From Manduca sexta (Eukaryota > Arthropoda > Insecta > Lepidoptera > Sphingidae): a stretch of DNA of 64,000 nt. Of this stretch, positions 49,143-62,370 are shown one piece after another. The notes beneath the pieces were generated by a model. It was not told where the DNA came from. It searched no databases and saw only the letters and a list, made by a program, of their open reading frames with translations. Position 1 is the first letter of the stretch; the number at the start of each line of letters is the position of its first letter. The DNA lies in NCBI RefSeq assembly GCF_014839805.1, contig NC_051132.1, positions 1,860,001-1,924,000 on the forward strand. The letters are read 5' to 3'. A program made the translations under genes and the position numbers.

Positions 49143-52100
49143 AATATTAACTAAAATTGTGGATACCAAAATACACCCAGTTTACGTTCAGGAGGTCCAG
49201 AGTTCGCTTCTCAGCTGAGACAACATATTGTGAGATTTCCAACAGGATTGACCCGGGATTGGATCCCCTGGAGAGACTGTTGACGCCAGGCAGGTTTCCG
49301 GATTTTAAAACAGTCCGTTCGCGTCCACAACATTCTTGACAGTATATATAAAATAGAGAACCATTTAAACCATTTAAACCATTTATTTCTCTACACACAC
49401 ATAAATACAACAAAAAAGTATAAAAGAAAAAAAAAACAAACACACACACACAGTTAACAATACCAGGCACAAAAACTGATTGCTTGCACTATGTGCACTT
49501 GCACACAGTGCCAAAAGTATTACCGATATGTAATGCCCTTTGAAGAAGGAATGAACTGTTTCCTGATAGATGCTTTAGATATAATACAAATACAACACAA
49601 ACTTCATCTAATTTAAAGAAGAATACAAAGTAATTTCACTTTCTCTTGTTTGTATAACTAATATGCAAAGAAATTAAATTCACGCTGACACTATTATCGC
49701 AATTTCCAATTCTAATAACATAATTTCGGATTGTCGTACTTGCACGACAATTCCGCCAATGTCAAATTTGAAGATCATTACTAAATAAAAAATAATACTT
49801 TTCTTAATATTTTACGTAAATTCGTATTCAGAAGAGTTTCCGTAAATTTCCGAACTAACACATTATAAATAAACACCAATGCTATTTTAAATAAATCATA
49901 ACAATATAATATCAGCTATACGCTTTACTTTATAGCCATATACTTGTAATTCGAACTTATTTTTCTTGTGCGCACACAATTTCTTGTTTTGTAAGCATAC
50001 TAACGCCATCTAGTAAACATACGTTGAACTACAAATTGTTAGTTTTAATTTAGCTCCCTGAAAATTGAATTTTTCTAGATATAAAATATATAATTTATGT
50101 TTTAGCTTTATAATCCGTATAGAAATGATAAGATGCAACATAATACTAAATTTTAACAAAAGTTCACGCACGTTTTTGCTCTAAATCTGTTCTCCAAGCT
50201 AGATAACTATTAAAAGCAGTTAATTGTAAAAAAAAATAATTTATTTTATTGAATAACAAACCTGTGTCAAACGGAATTTAACCCTTAGAAACTACATACT
50301 AGGAAATAATTTCTAAATGCCCAACATCATGTGAGAACTTAGAAACTTAGAGCTACCTCGCTGGTTAAGGTTGTTCATTGTCTGGTCAATATTATGAATA
50401 TTATTTAACCTAGATATTGTTAAGCAAGTGGAAACCACCGTGACTATGCTGACTTATTTTTGATTCAAGATTTCTTCTCATCTACCCTTATTTTAGCAAG
50501 CAAACCGAGCAGATGGCAACGGCTACCCAGTGGAAACCGTTCAGAGTTGTAATAACCCACTAAACGTAAAATTAATAAGTGTCGTCTCGGATCAATAGCT
50601 GCTGATTGCAGTTAGGGATGGGAAACAATACCGATGTGATTCAATATTTACAAGAATAAACTCACGCCTTTACCACTTAGCGGGCAGGCTGGTACGAAAT
50701 AATGGTAAATTCATTTCTTGAACTATAATTATACACCACTAGCATTTAATAACCAAAAATAACTGATGCAGTTACTAAACGCATGCTTGACAGAAAAAAC
50801 GATGTCATAAAATTATGTCTAAAATAAGTTATTATTGATAAAAAGTTATATTGATTCACAATGCTAATTTTCTGGCGTCCATTAACCAATTTATACAACT
50901 TGATAGTTTTATTGTGTCTTATTGTCATTCATTAAATAATTGTTTCTAACGCATTTTTTTTATTTATTGATGAACGTCAGTCTGACGTTTGATCATAGTA
51001 TTTGTTACTTACTATAATAAATGTTTTGTCCATATTTTAGTCATATTTTCACCAGTGGCTAAGGGGTCATATAACACAATTCCTGTCGGCTTACCTTTCT
51101 TAATTTATATATATTACTAGAACGATTTGCAGACCGCATTTAAGCTTATAAATACACATATGTGTGTCGGGTTCCACTATATTCCACATTTATAATATCT
51201 TACCTCTTCTACATTCATAATTAAAATCTATTAGTGTATATGCATGATATGATAGTTTTCCATTGTGAATCGCCTCTACTCACCCCTTCAGGCTAAAAGT
51301 TGTGAATACCTCTGCCATTATGATAATGTTACTACGACACCAATTCAAATCCCAAGCTACTGGAGAGAATTTTTAAATCGAAAATCTATACTGTCAAACC
51401 TTGTAATTGAATCGAGAACTTCACGTTTTATAACCAGAATACAACGTCTCTAGACTAATATAACAATTTATAAACATATATCATTTATATACACTTTCCG
51501 AGGCATCATAAAATGTATTGATCAGAGATACAATTACACTTTTGATTTTAAGTTTCTGATTAGTCTGATTCATATGAAGAATTGTAACTTGGATTTAATT
51601 CTAATTTGTAATAGTTTACATTTGTTTAGGTCTTCCTTTCGTTTTTGTTTCAAAGGAAGCCAAGGAATAAAAAGAATGTACAGATACTTATCAAAGTAGA
51701 TTAATACAAGTATTTAGACATAGATTTAAAACATAAGACAATGAAATTTTGTTTGTTATGAGACTTTTGAGGTGATAATTTGAGTATAAAGACATTTATC
51801 AATGCGATAAAATTACATCTATTTAATAATAAGTCTTAAACCAAGTCAAATATTTAATCCTTATCAACCAGTCTTAGCGGTGAAAAATTGAGTGATGACT
51901 TCTTGTAAAACCGACCAGCGGTAACAGAGTAACATTGCTAAACCGAAACAGGATCTAACTACCAGATTAGTATGAATAATACCAAAGGTCAAAACAGTTT
52001 GAGCATCAGAGATTAAACCTTACAAAAGATATTAAAATTAAACTATTTTTCGGATTTTATCGCGATTTATATTTTAATTTTCTCCCCGAGAAAAATAGTT

Positions 52101-53178
52101 TAATTTTCATGTCTTACGTTCGCGTAAACATAAGAAATAACTAACAAAAGGTATTTAAAAATATTTTTTCTACATATTACGAATATTTTTGGGATACCAT
52201 AGTAACTTAATAGATTTGTAAATTGTTTTATTAACTAATATATATTTGTAATTAATATTAATATGATATTTATGTATTAACACCTTATTGCAGCGGCGAA
52301 ATGTGAAATTTTCCAAAAGAGAACCCCACATATAGGTACTAATATGCATAAATGTGATCTGCAAATCGTTCTAATGATAATTAGATTTAACTTGAATTAT
52401 GAAAGGGAAGCCGGCAAGAATCTGGTTATATGTACCCTTCGTCACTGCTTTATTGTACATCAAGGAGAATGTTTAAAGATAAAATTAATAGAATAACAAA
52501 ACAGAAATACAATTGCTGGTCTTATCCCATTCCGCGATATCTTACAGACAATCTTAGATGCGATATTAAACTTTGTCGTAGTACTGGACACCTAAGAGTA
52601 CATGCCTACATCTATTAAATAAAGGGTGACATTGTGCAAACAATTTAATTCTTATACCATGAATAATAATATTTCAAATGCAAACCCGCATAATATTTCT
52701 ACAATGTTATTTATATATTATATTTAAATTCTACTCATCAGCTTAGTATTGTTATTATAATACGTTATATTGATAATTAAACAAACTTATTATGTATAAA
52801 GGCACTAAATAAGACAAATTATCAAAATAATAAAATGATTCGAAAAAATTGTAAAATTAATGAACATCGATATCGATACGTTGCAATCCTTTTATAAATC
52901 AATCATAAACATGCGGTATGAAACAATGGGTGCGTGTGGGCAGCGACGCGGGCGGTCCACACATTAGCGCACACCGTTCGATTCCCGGCAGGGACGTTGT
53001 CGATAAACTATCACCGTGTTTTATACTATCAGGAACCGTGTTTCGGCTGAAGTCTACTTTGTCTATTCTTACCTTACAACACTTTCGGATTGAAGAACTT
53101 TGTAACCAATTATAATGGGTATAATATACTATATTCAGTTAAATATACTTAGTAGGTATATAATACATGGCTGACTTC
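49143..53178. other. Intergenic AT-rich DNA, no gene seen
   Basis: No credible exon. GC-richer islets at 49190-49340 and 52910-53010 may be decayed repeats; neither has an extended frame with recognisable protein motifs. Confidence 0.45.
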
Positions 53179-53180
53179 TT

Positions 53181-53408
53181 GACTGCTCCGGTGACGTAGT
53201 TGTGTTAGGGTACGACTTCAGTGCCAAAGTCTCGGGTTCGATCCCCACGTCGGATAAAGTGATATTGGGTATTTCTACGTAGTATCAGCTCAGAGTTTGG
53301 AATTTGTACTCAATATGTCAATAACCTCTCCCGGAATACGCGCTGCTACAAGTGGATTGTATCTCTGCCTACCTCTTCGGGAATAAAATGCGTTAGTGTG
53401 TATGTATC
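53181..53408 (+). repeat. tRNA-derived SINE, family B, copy 2
   Basis: GACTGCTCCGGTGACGTAGT (A-box part) and CTCGGGTTCGATCCCCACGT (B box) lead into the body TGATATTGGGTATTTCTACG, and the copy ends CTTCGGGAATAAAATGCGT. It is more diverged than the copies at 28482 and 55889. Confidence 0.75.
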
Positions 53409-53479
53409 AGTTGAATATGGTAAGCATAACGACTACCCATAAAAAGTAAGACCACTATCACAAAATAAAAGTCATCATC

Positions 53480-53640
53480 TCAGCCACAGGAAGTCCACTG
53501 CTGAACATAGGCCTCCCCCAAGGATCTCCACGTCGACCTGTTGGAAGCGGCCTGCATCCAGCGACTTCCTGCGACCTTAGCCAGGTCGTCCGTCAACTCA
53601 TTGATGCTCGCGAATTTTAAAGTCGTGCAAGGCGGCATAA
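53480..53640 (-). pseudogene. C-terminal remnant of an RTE-like LINE reverse transcriptase
   Basis: On the minus strand the frame gives LTDDLAKVAGSRWMQAASNR, then STWRSLGEAYVQQWTSCG and a stop. This wording is the typical C-terminal tail of lepidopteran endonuclease-reverse transcriptase proteins of RTE-type LINEs. Only the last 50 or so residues remain, so it is a 5'-truncated, inactive insertion. The nearby ATG is accidental. Confidence 0.7.
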
Positions 53641-53741
53641 ATGTTATAATTAATCGGTAATGGGTATAATATCCTTCAAAAAGAAATGCAATTGTTCTTC
53701 GACTACTCTTTGGCGACAATAATGTATTCCTTAAGAATTTG

Positions 53742-53885
53742 ATCCCTAATTTAAAATGTCCTTAGTTATAGAAATGATCTTGATTGTTATTTAGAAATAA
53801 TAATAATTATTCTTACACATTGTTTTGACGCATCATAAGTGCAACTTTGCTCGCCTCCGTGATAAATAAAGTATTTTATTTTATT
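53742..53885 (+). repeat. LINE 3' end, family D, copy 1
   Basis: ATCCCTAATTTAAAATGTCC, GACGCATCATAAGTGCAACT, GCTCGCCTCCGTGATAAATA and AAGTATTTTATTTTATTTTT. The same sequence is present in reverse at 56856-57001, so two inverted copies lie about 3 kb apart. Confidence 0.75.
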
Positions 53886-54884
53886 TTTTATTTTATAATA
53901 ATAGACAATGTGGTGGTATTTAGTTCGAAATTCGAATATAGAAGGCCTAGTAATGTATAGCGTCTCCATTGCCCACTGGTGTTTCAAAAAGCCCTTTTGT
54001 ATTTAGAATATATTGAGTAATATTTATTAACTATGGTAGTTAAAAAAATTTATTAGGCACATAATAATACTCATTTATTGTATTTTTATTTTAATTAAGA
54101 TAAATTTTTGTGCAATCGATAAAGCATAAAAAAAAACAAAACCAATGGAATCGCCAAAACATGTTTTTCTCATATTATTATTTATGTTAATGTAATTTTT
54201 ACAACAAATAGGTAAGTTTTTGTTTTTCTATTCATAAAAAAAGCAATTTGTTTCTAGTACTCGACGACACGAAATTTAAATCCTTTGGAAAGAATTAAAA
54301 AAGCTTAAACAAACTAAGGAATTAAGAAAATAAAACCGAATTTAAACACCCGACTTTATCTTAATAGTTTTAACAAAGGGCACCGTTAACCTGCTTACCT
54401 CTCAATTAACTTACGAGTTATCTGTCTCGCCGAACCTTTGGTTAACTAGATTTAACTTAAATGGATTAACAGATAAAGTGTTTACTTTATATAAATGTTA
54501 CAGTGTTAAAGGTGTCTTCATGATAACTGCATAAATGATAATTTTTAAGTGAACAATTTTTATTTTAAACTATCTCTTCAGTGGCGAAGCGTATATACAA
54601 GTCGATACCTGCCGGCTTCCCTTTTAGGTCTATTTACGTTTGTCTTATTTTTTGTTAAATTGGCCGCGATATGTGAGCTAAGGCAATTTTTCTTTCTCGG
54701 GTTGCTTTTTGAAAAAGTTGACCCTTCGCCTCTAGTTCCTTTACTTTCTTTCTGATTACCATTTCTTCATGTCTTAGTTTATCGAGTTGACCTTAACTGT
54801 TCAATATCACGAATGCGATTTTTAATCCTTAATTATGGGAGTGGCAATGGCGGATATGACATCGTATGGTCTCACAATATTTTA

Positions 54885-54968
54885 AGAATTTCTAACCAGT
54901 ACAGGACATATCGATGTCCTCTACTAGTTAGAAATTCTGACATATGATTATCCTGACATATGATTATC
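54885..54968. repeat. Near-palindrome followed by a 16-bp tandem duplication
   Basis: 54885-54909 pairs with 54914-54938 (23 of 25 positions) around the 4-base centre ATCG. It is directly joined to CTGACATATGATTATC repeated twice without mismatch (54937-54952 and 54953-54968). Confidence 0.85.
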
Positions 54969-55888
54969 GAATCATGACACTAATTACAGTGATTGCACTT
55001 TTGCAGGTGGAGATAACTAAATAAAACCTCCGTAAAATCAATAACTTTCGTAAAATCAAATATCTATATTATTTCTTCATTAATAACATTGTTATTGCAA
55101 CAAAATTCGATTGTCCTCTAATTGATTCCTTGAGTAGATTGTATTATATATACCTAGGCACTAATATAAATCATGAGTACCCTGTTATTAACCATACTTA
55201 TATGCTAATATTACACTATGGAATATTATGTTCTGATATAAATGGATTATTATTAATAATATAAAATTCTAAACATCTAAAAATAGTGCGCATCAGTTAT
55301 CGATATCGATATATCGAGCCGGAGGCGCGGCCATTTTGTAAAACATGGCATTTACGAGCGGCAACGCGCCGCACACTTAATGCCCGCCAGATTAATTTAA
55401 TATTTTGTAATTGCCGTTTTTACTTCCGTCCGCTTTTAATGAGAAAACGATTTAGTCTTTTTGTGTTGCTCTTGTTTATTCTCGTTTATAACTCAAGTAC
55501 TTCTGTTAACTAATGTGGTTGGATTGTCAAACGAACTTTAAAAGGTAAGGTTTTAGCAGTTTCCTTTTGTAAAATATTTATGTTTGACTAGAGGTTATTG
55601 ACCTTAAATTAATGTACTGGTCCTAAATAATTATTTTTAGAATTATTTCAGTAAGTGTTAGGTGTTTAGAGCACGCAACCGGATTTATTAAGCACAAACA
55701 CACATTCAATCTAATTTAAATATTAATAGTTATGTAGAAAAATAATATAATTAATTTTACACTGTTTAAAAACATTTTACGTGTCGTAGGTAATCAATAT
55801 AAAGACTAGTTCATGATGGCGAGAGGTTCAAATATCAAATAAATATATATTTTTTAATAAACGTAACATTTAGTAATAGACCTGCCTT

Positions 55889-56144
55889 GACCGCCTCGGT
55901 GGCGTAGTTGTACTGCATGCGCGATACGGAACGCTCTGAGGTCCTGGGTTCGAATCCCGGGTCAGACAAAAGTGATATTTGGGTTTTTCTGCTTAGTATC
56001 AGCCCGGAGTCTGGATTTTGTGCCTGATATGGCGATAGGCTTGCCCCCTAACACATCTTGGGACGAAACACACTTAGCGAAAAGTGGGTGCCTTGTTTGC
56101 GCCTCTGCATACCCCTACGGGAATAAATGCGAGATGTGTGTTTG
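55889..56144 (+). repeat. tRNA-derived SINE, family B, copy 3
   Basis: GACCGCCTCGGTGGCGTAGT (A box) and GGGTTCGAATCCCGGGTC (B box at 55947-55957) are followed by the shared body ATATTTGGGTTTTTCTGCTT and the end CTACGGGAATAAATGCGAG. It is the best preserved B box among the copies. Confidence 0.85.
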
Positions 56145-56855
56145 TTTTGTTTAGTAATAGACCACGATGCCCATACTACGACAAAGATTTCCTGACGTTA
56201 GTCGGGTCAACAACACTATCAGAGCGACCAAAGACAATGGAGTATTTCATTGAATCTCTTTTCAATTCTACCTCGAGAATTAGTAATTTGCTAAGGGATT
56301 AGATTTGCTCAAAATTTTTGACAATAAAGTAATTGATCTACATAGTAAAGATCAAATTATAAAAATATATAGCATTAAGAACAGAAAGCACAGGCATCAT
56401 AAGAAACGTGATCTTAAATATTTTAATAGGTAGGCAGTACACGACATGCGTGTGACTTTCATTTTAAACATAACATACATTTTTATTTCGAGCTGGCAAC
56501 ACTTATCAAATATAAGAGAACAAGTGCTTATTAAAATGTCGCCGGCGGCTGTTGTAAACTATCATCCCTCGATTGTGTGAGTTAATAGCTTTAATTGCTG
56601 CGTCGGTGCTCGAAACCTTCAATTAGTCGTCGAAAAATAAATAAAGACACGCACATAATACCGGTTAACTAATTACCAATTAATGTACTTCGTTAAGTTA
56701 AGAAGGTTGTCTGTGTGTAAAAATATTGGATGACGTGCATCCTAACCTCCTTTTTCTCCTTTTTTGGGACCAGGAATTGTACCTGGAAGTAGAGAGGTGC
56801 GTTTCGGATCTTTCAGAAGTAAACATTGGGTTTGTCAAGAGATAAGATAGAATAT
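56145..56855. other. Intergenic DNA, no gene seen
   Basis: AT-rich, with short chance frames only. Confidence 0.45.
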
Positions 56856-57001
56856 AAAATAAAATACTTTATTTATCACGTAGGCGAACAAAGTTACACT
56901 TATGATACGTCAAAACAATATATAATAATAGTAATAATTATATCTAAATAACAATTAAAATTACTTAAGTATATAACTATGGACATTTTAAATTAGGGAT
57001 A
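56856..57001 (-). repeat. LINE 3' end, family D, copy 2 (reverse)
   Basis: AATAAAATACTTTATTTATC, ACGTAGGCGAACAAAGTTAC, ACTTATGATACGTCAAAACA and GGACATTTTAAATTAGGGAT are the reverse complement of 53742-53885. Confidence 0.75.
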
Positions 57002-60000
57002 AAATTTATATTAAATACATATATGCAATAGAGAAGTTACTAATTCGCAAGACAGTGATATCGTCAAATTTTGCCAGTTAAGTTGGACGTAAAACTTAAT
57101 AAATGTCACATTATATAACTAATCGATTTTGTCAGAATTTATTCAATAAAAACCAATTGTATAATTTAGTCCATAAAATATTAAAACCTATTGTATAGAA
57201 AAAAACGTGCTTGTAAATAAAACAAGCAAACCCACGGACAATCCTTACCCATTTAAAAGAGACGTAACTCACTCGCTGAAAGCGGTGTTTAGTTATCTCT
57301 AGGACGTTGATGTATTGCGTAGTACAAAATTCGTTAATGCCCCAAGCCAGGCTCTACGCCGTGTAATTACAAAAAACTACAATCAACAACAAAGATGTGT
57401 TTAAATTGATATTTATAGTGACATTTTAGTGTCCGTGATCATGGCCCGTTAATTGTTGTTAATTTGGTAGAATTCAAGTATTGTATGATTAACTAACAAC
57501 GTTTTTAAGCAGTATCTAATAATTTTTGGTAGGGTAAAGAAATACTTAATTAATAAAGAGTTATAATATTGATTTTTTTTTTTTACAGAAAGCGAACGTT
57601 TGTTTCTGAAAAATATCTTTCTTTATATCGTCTCTAACATATTAAAATTAGCAGACGTAACGATATTCTAGCTACCTTCTTGGATATACTTTGTAGATTG
57701 TACTACATAAATGACGCACCGTTTTACTAGATATGATATGTATTACATTGGCATTGACTCATAAATTATTTTGATCTCAATATCTGCATTAAAAAGTGAT
57801 CATACCTTTAACATGAAATTCTTTTGCGTAAAGGTTAAGTAATTGCAAAAAAAAATGTGCCAATACACAAAACACTTCCTATTCGAGTAAAAATATACTT
57901 ATTACTGAAATCCAGTGAATATTTATGCCTGGCAACTCAAGATCGTGATGTTATATTGCTCGTTAAAATTGTTTATGTAAGAAGATATACAAGTTAATGT
58001 ATATAGTTAATTCATGATCTCAGTACTTACAACTAATTAAGAAATTAATTCTTGTGATGGATTGTTTTATATCGCGAAAGAGCTGCCCATTATTATCTTT
58101 GTATACAATTTTGTAGGTAATTATTTTGCATGTGCAGGTTTAATTATAATTATTGTCCAGTTACTTGGCACAGGCCTTTATTAATTAAGTGTTAGGTCTT
58201 TTATCCAGCACTCTGGGCTGATGCATGGAGGTAGACTTCGCATGCTTTGAAAATTTTATTTAAAAATTCTTGAATGCAGACCTAACACTATTCTTCTTTA
58301 TCGTTAAGAATATTATTAAACCTTATCATAATTTCTAGTCAGAAATGCATGCCTGGGTCTATATTAATCTCGATCGATCGACCACGATTGGTAGTCGTAC
58401 TTATAACGCTTACCCATTACAACGATGGCACAGTTTAATGCGAAATCTGAAGTTCTGGGTTTAACTTTGGACCCGGGTCATACCAACAATTGTGTATGTG
58501 TTTTTGTATCTTAATAATGACTCAGTCCAGCTCGGAGTCAGGAAGTCGGCAGTATGATACCCCCGTACTTCGGAAAATACGTAAAGTTGCTCCTGCGCCT
58601 GATCTCTCTCCGTCATGTCGAATTGAACAGAGAGTGCGGCCTATGTATTGCACACACACTTGTGCATTATAGTAACTCTTTTTTTACCTGGCTGATCTCT
58701 AATCAGAGAGAATCAGAAATTCGGCTAGGAGAGATTAAAGAATTTATTTACTTAATTTCTTAGTAATCTGTATATTAGTGGCTGTATAGAGGGATAAACT
58801 AAATCCACCGCTCATTCCCGCGCAATCATAAATCCAATCCATAATGTCTAAAAGCGTGTGTTTAATTAGTTCAGCTGCGCTTGTTATGGGGTATTACGGC
58901 TCATGCATATACAAAGGAAGGTACACGGCTAAATAAGATGATTTGCTTGATAAATTTTATTTAGAACTTCAGCCTTCGAGTTGTTTACGATAATCTGCAA
59001 GATAGTTGCATTTTATACATAATGCGCGAATACTTTGTTACTTAGTACCTTCTTACTACCTACACGGTGAAAAAGTAAGGCTAGTAAAATTACATGATTT
59101 TGTATTAATCAGTCCAAATCCTATAGGTTCCATGGCAATGGATGATGAAACGGTTGTGAAACGTGGGCCGCGGATTCGATTCCTGAACTAAGGTATATAT
59201 TCAGGTGATTCCTGATGTTTTATGACTGGTTGTTGTAGTACTGAGTGTGTCTTTTATAAAATAGAACAGCAAAACTTCACTTCTGATTTATGTAAAACAG
59301 CTGTTTCGTAAAATATCACAAAGCAGGTTCTTCAAGGCCAAAATTACACACAAGTACCTATACCTAATCCAATAATCATTGGGTAATCACATCCATTATA
59401 TCCTAATAGACGTTTACAAGCCATTGAAACGTTTAATAACAATGAGACAATAGCAAATCAATTCCATATCGTGTCGGACATTAGCCGCCATTACGCGCCT
59501 AATGTACTAGGGTCGCGCCAATAGCGTGCGTAGCCGCCATTCAGCCACGATTAATTAGCAATTCAAACAAATTTAGCTTAATAACACCCGCTCAGGCTGA
59601 GCCGATTGCGTTTACAAATAATTCAAGCCTTCTTAGTCATACATTTAGTTAAATGACTTAGCTTGTAGGTCAAACGAAAATCAGTCACGATTAAACATGG
59701 CGCGCCGTTTTCCCGCCTTGTAGTGATGTGCTGTTATTTTATCGATAAGAAAAAATATATTAACAAAAGGTTTTTCTATCAAAGAAAACCATTTTATATC
59801 ACTATAGGATAATAGAATACTCACATGTAAAAAGAGTTTTAAAAATCTTATAAATGTTTTTAGTTACATATCATATTAGGTAAAAAATCAAATCTCAAAT
59901 CTTCTAAATTATATTCACATCATCTATTCTTACCTACTCCATTGAATAGGCAAGAAATCTAAGAGGTGGTTTGCCTGGTCTCGTAAAGTCATAAAACCCG

Positions 60001-60685
60001 AATCCAAACCACTCCAAACCTCCCTAAGCGTCCTCAAAAATAATTTTAAGCTTCGATTCCAGGAGCTGAGGCTTTTTCGATTTCAATACAAGCAGGAAGA
60101 AAACCATCATTGTAATATTATCTACTCGAATCAAACGAACATCTATTGTGTCTGGCAAAATTCGACTCCCTAAACTTTTCAGGTATCCTCTCTCAACTTG
60201 TTTTTCTTTCATATGCCTTATTTTCATTCTAATATAAATAGAATTAGCGCAATACCTACGTTTTTACAATAATGTTACGGAAAAGTTTCGGATACAAGTA
60301 CCATACAATTTTCAAGCTTTTTATTTTATTGTAATAATCCTGTCGTATATTAATTTATCTGTAACTCATCATAACATATTCATAAAATAATGCTAATAAA
60401 AAAATAAAATGTGATTAAGTGTGAATAATTCAAATTGAAAATCCGACATTCAAACCCACATGTATATAGTTTCGTAACTGTTACTTATTTCTGAACGAAT
60501 CGTAAATGTCATTACCATATGGCATTATTCCACTGACAGTTGACAGCTGGTACAAGTGTCACACCAGTCCATCATCACGGGCCACGGCGATGTGATGAAT
60601 ATCTCTTTATTAAATGAAACAGTGATTATTGGCGTTAAATTATGACAATAAAGCAATTAAGAATAAACACATGACATAAACATTG
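57002..60685. other. Upstream flank of the galactosyltransferase gene, no other gene seen
   Basis: Mostly AT-rich. It holds a SINE-like copy (58588-58737) and a tRNA-like B box in a decayed SINE near 59150-59195 (CGCGGATTCGATTCCTGAAC). A GC-richer stretch at 59460-59730 repeats TAGCCGCCATT. The promoter and 5' UTR of the next gene should lie within roughly the last few hundred bases; I see no clear TATA box. Confidence 0.4.
58588..58737 (+). repeat. SINE-like family G, copy 2
   Basis: CTCCTGCGCCTGATCTCTCT, CAGAGAGTGCGGCC, GCACACACACTTGTGCA and CTGGCTGATCTCTAATCAGA match the order at 47681-47867. Confidence 0.6.
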
Positions 60686-60803
60686 ATGCGTGTTAGTGTG
60701 AGTTTAATGGGTTATCGAGTAACAGGCTCAAAATGTTTGATTTTGTGTGTAGTATTAACTTTCATCATGGGATGCTATTTGGCGTCTTTACCCTTAGAAG
60801 ACG
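60686..60803 (+). CDS. beta4GalT7: beta-1,4-galactosyltransferase 7, exon 1 (signal anchor)
   Basis: The ATG at 60686 opens 39 codons plus one base ending at donor GTAAGT. The product (MRVSVSLMGYRVTGSKCLIL CVV..) has a basic start and a hydrophobic segment at about residues 18-34, the signal anchor of a type II Golgi membrane protein. A second in-frame ATG at 60707 is also possible. An upstream ATG at 60671 closes at once (ATG ACA TAA). The exon phase (1) joins correctly to exon 2. The homology evidence lies in exon 2; this exon is assigned by position, topology and phase. Confidence 0.75.
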
Positions 60804-60885
60804 GTAAGTACACTTCTATTTAACGCACCTCTTGAATAATTCACTTGAATTTTAGGCACCATTTAAAGTTATATCTATTTAACAG

Positions 60886-61435
60886 GAAAGGCAGCGTTAC
60901 CTAAACCAATCGAGAATGCAATATCGAACGAATCGAATAAAAAACGAATGGCAATACTCGTCCCGTTCAGAGACCGTTTCGAGGAGCTACTAGAGTTCGT
61001 GCCGCACATGTTCGCATTCTTATCGAAGCAGGACATACCATTTCACATCTTCATAGTTCAGCAAAAAGACAGCAATCGATTTAACCGAGCTTCATTGATC
61101 AACGTGGGATTTTTACACACTAGAAACGACTACGACTACATAGCGATGCATGACGTGGACCTATTACCTTTGAATGACGATTTGAAATATGAATATCCTG
61201 AATCAGGACCTCTTCATATTTCGTCTCCCGATACCCACCCGAGATATTATTATAAGACATTTATAGGTGGTATCCTGTTGATAAAGAGGGAACACTTTGA
61301 GCTGGTTAAGGGAATGTCAAACAATTACTGGGGCTGGGGGTTAGAGGATGATGAGTTTTATGTGAGGCTGAGAGATGTGGGTTTGAAAGTGACAAGGCCG
61401 AGCAATATTACCACGGGTCGAGATAAGACATTTAG
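60886..61435 (+). CDS. beta4GalT7: beta-1,4-galactosyltransferase 7, exon 2 (catalytic domain)
   Basis: The enzyme transfers galactose from UDP-galactose in beta-1,4 linkage to xylose on serine, the second step of the tetrasaccharide linker of heparan and chondroitin sulfate proteoglycans, in the Golgi. The exon runs from acceptor ATTTAACAG to donor GTAAGT. Numbered from the exon 1 ATG, it carries [11 protein letters not shown] (65-75), [11 protein letters not shown] (105-115), the metal-binding DVD of [10 protein letters not shown] (129-131), [11 protein letters not shown] (168-178) and [11 protein letters not shown] (187-197), all hallmarks of family GT7. The match to insect beta4GalT7 is close along the whole exon. 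It ends in phase 2 after KTF, where the family continues with a His-rich segment, so at least one further exon lies beyond position 64000. Confidence 0.95.
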
Positions 61436-62027
61436 GTAAGTTATAGCTAGTTATGCTCAAGATGACTGCTATATTGACCCTTTTATGTATTCTTTTATTA
61501 GTTTTTTTTAAGTATATTTATAAGAAAACAAATGTCAATGTTAGTTTATAGCACTGTTTCATTATTTCTTTTAAATACATAATGTTGTTTCCAGCTACAA
61601 ACATTGGTTTAACTAAACAAATTTCTAAAAATAAAAACTAATTTCTAAAAAAAAAAAAATATTGGTATGTAATAACATTGAAAATGAATGAATCTGTCAA
61701 AAACATCAGACATCAAATACATTTTTTATTTATATAATGTAATTTGACCAGGTTATAGTTTATCAAAGTATTAACCGCGGTATGTTCTAGAATATGTGTC
61801 CATTGACCCTAGCTGTATGAATTTGTTCCATTGTTATTTTTGTTTAAGATATGCATATGGACATTTAAAGCCATACCTACAAATTTAATAATCAAGTTAA
61901 TAAGTGTTTTATCACTGTAATTTTTAAATTTTCTAGTTTTACTTTACTATTCCAAGCTTAAAAGAGAGATTTAAGTATTAAGTATAGTAAGAATGGTAAT
62001 TAAATATGCCAGTAAGGACATTTATAG

Positions 62028-62240
62028 TATACTAGCTTTTGCTCGCGGCTCCGCCCGCGTTATAAAGTTTTTCAGGCTAAAGTTTTCCGTTATAAAAGTA
62101 GTAGTTTCCCGGGAGCCTATGTTCTTCCCAGGGTCTCAAACTGTCTCCATACCAAATTTCATCTTAATATGTTGGGTAGTTTTTGAGTTTAACACGTTCA
62201 GACAGACAGATGCAGCGGGGGACTTTGTTTTATAATATAT
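62028..62240 (+). repeat. 'ACTAGCTTTTGCTCGCGGCT' interspersed repeat, copy 5
   Basis: It starts ATACTAGCTTTTGCTCGCGG, then CTCCGCCCGCGTTATAAAG, and passes CCATACCAAATTTCATCTTA to end at ACTTTGTTTTATAATAT. It is the clearest copy of this family in the window. Confidence 0.75.
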
Positions 62241-62370
62241 TTTATAGAACTTTTTAAGAGGAACAATCCCGTCATACATCATTGTTGCATAACTTTAACC
62301 GTTTACGTAGCGCACGCAACGGAAGCTCTCAAAACTAATAATTTTTCCCCGTTTTTGCAACATGTTTCAT

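Noticed and set aside
55947..55957. A real tRNA gene, because of the perfect B box.
   Set aside because: There is no cloverleaf with paired acceptor ends, and the sequence continues into a body shared with the SINE copies.
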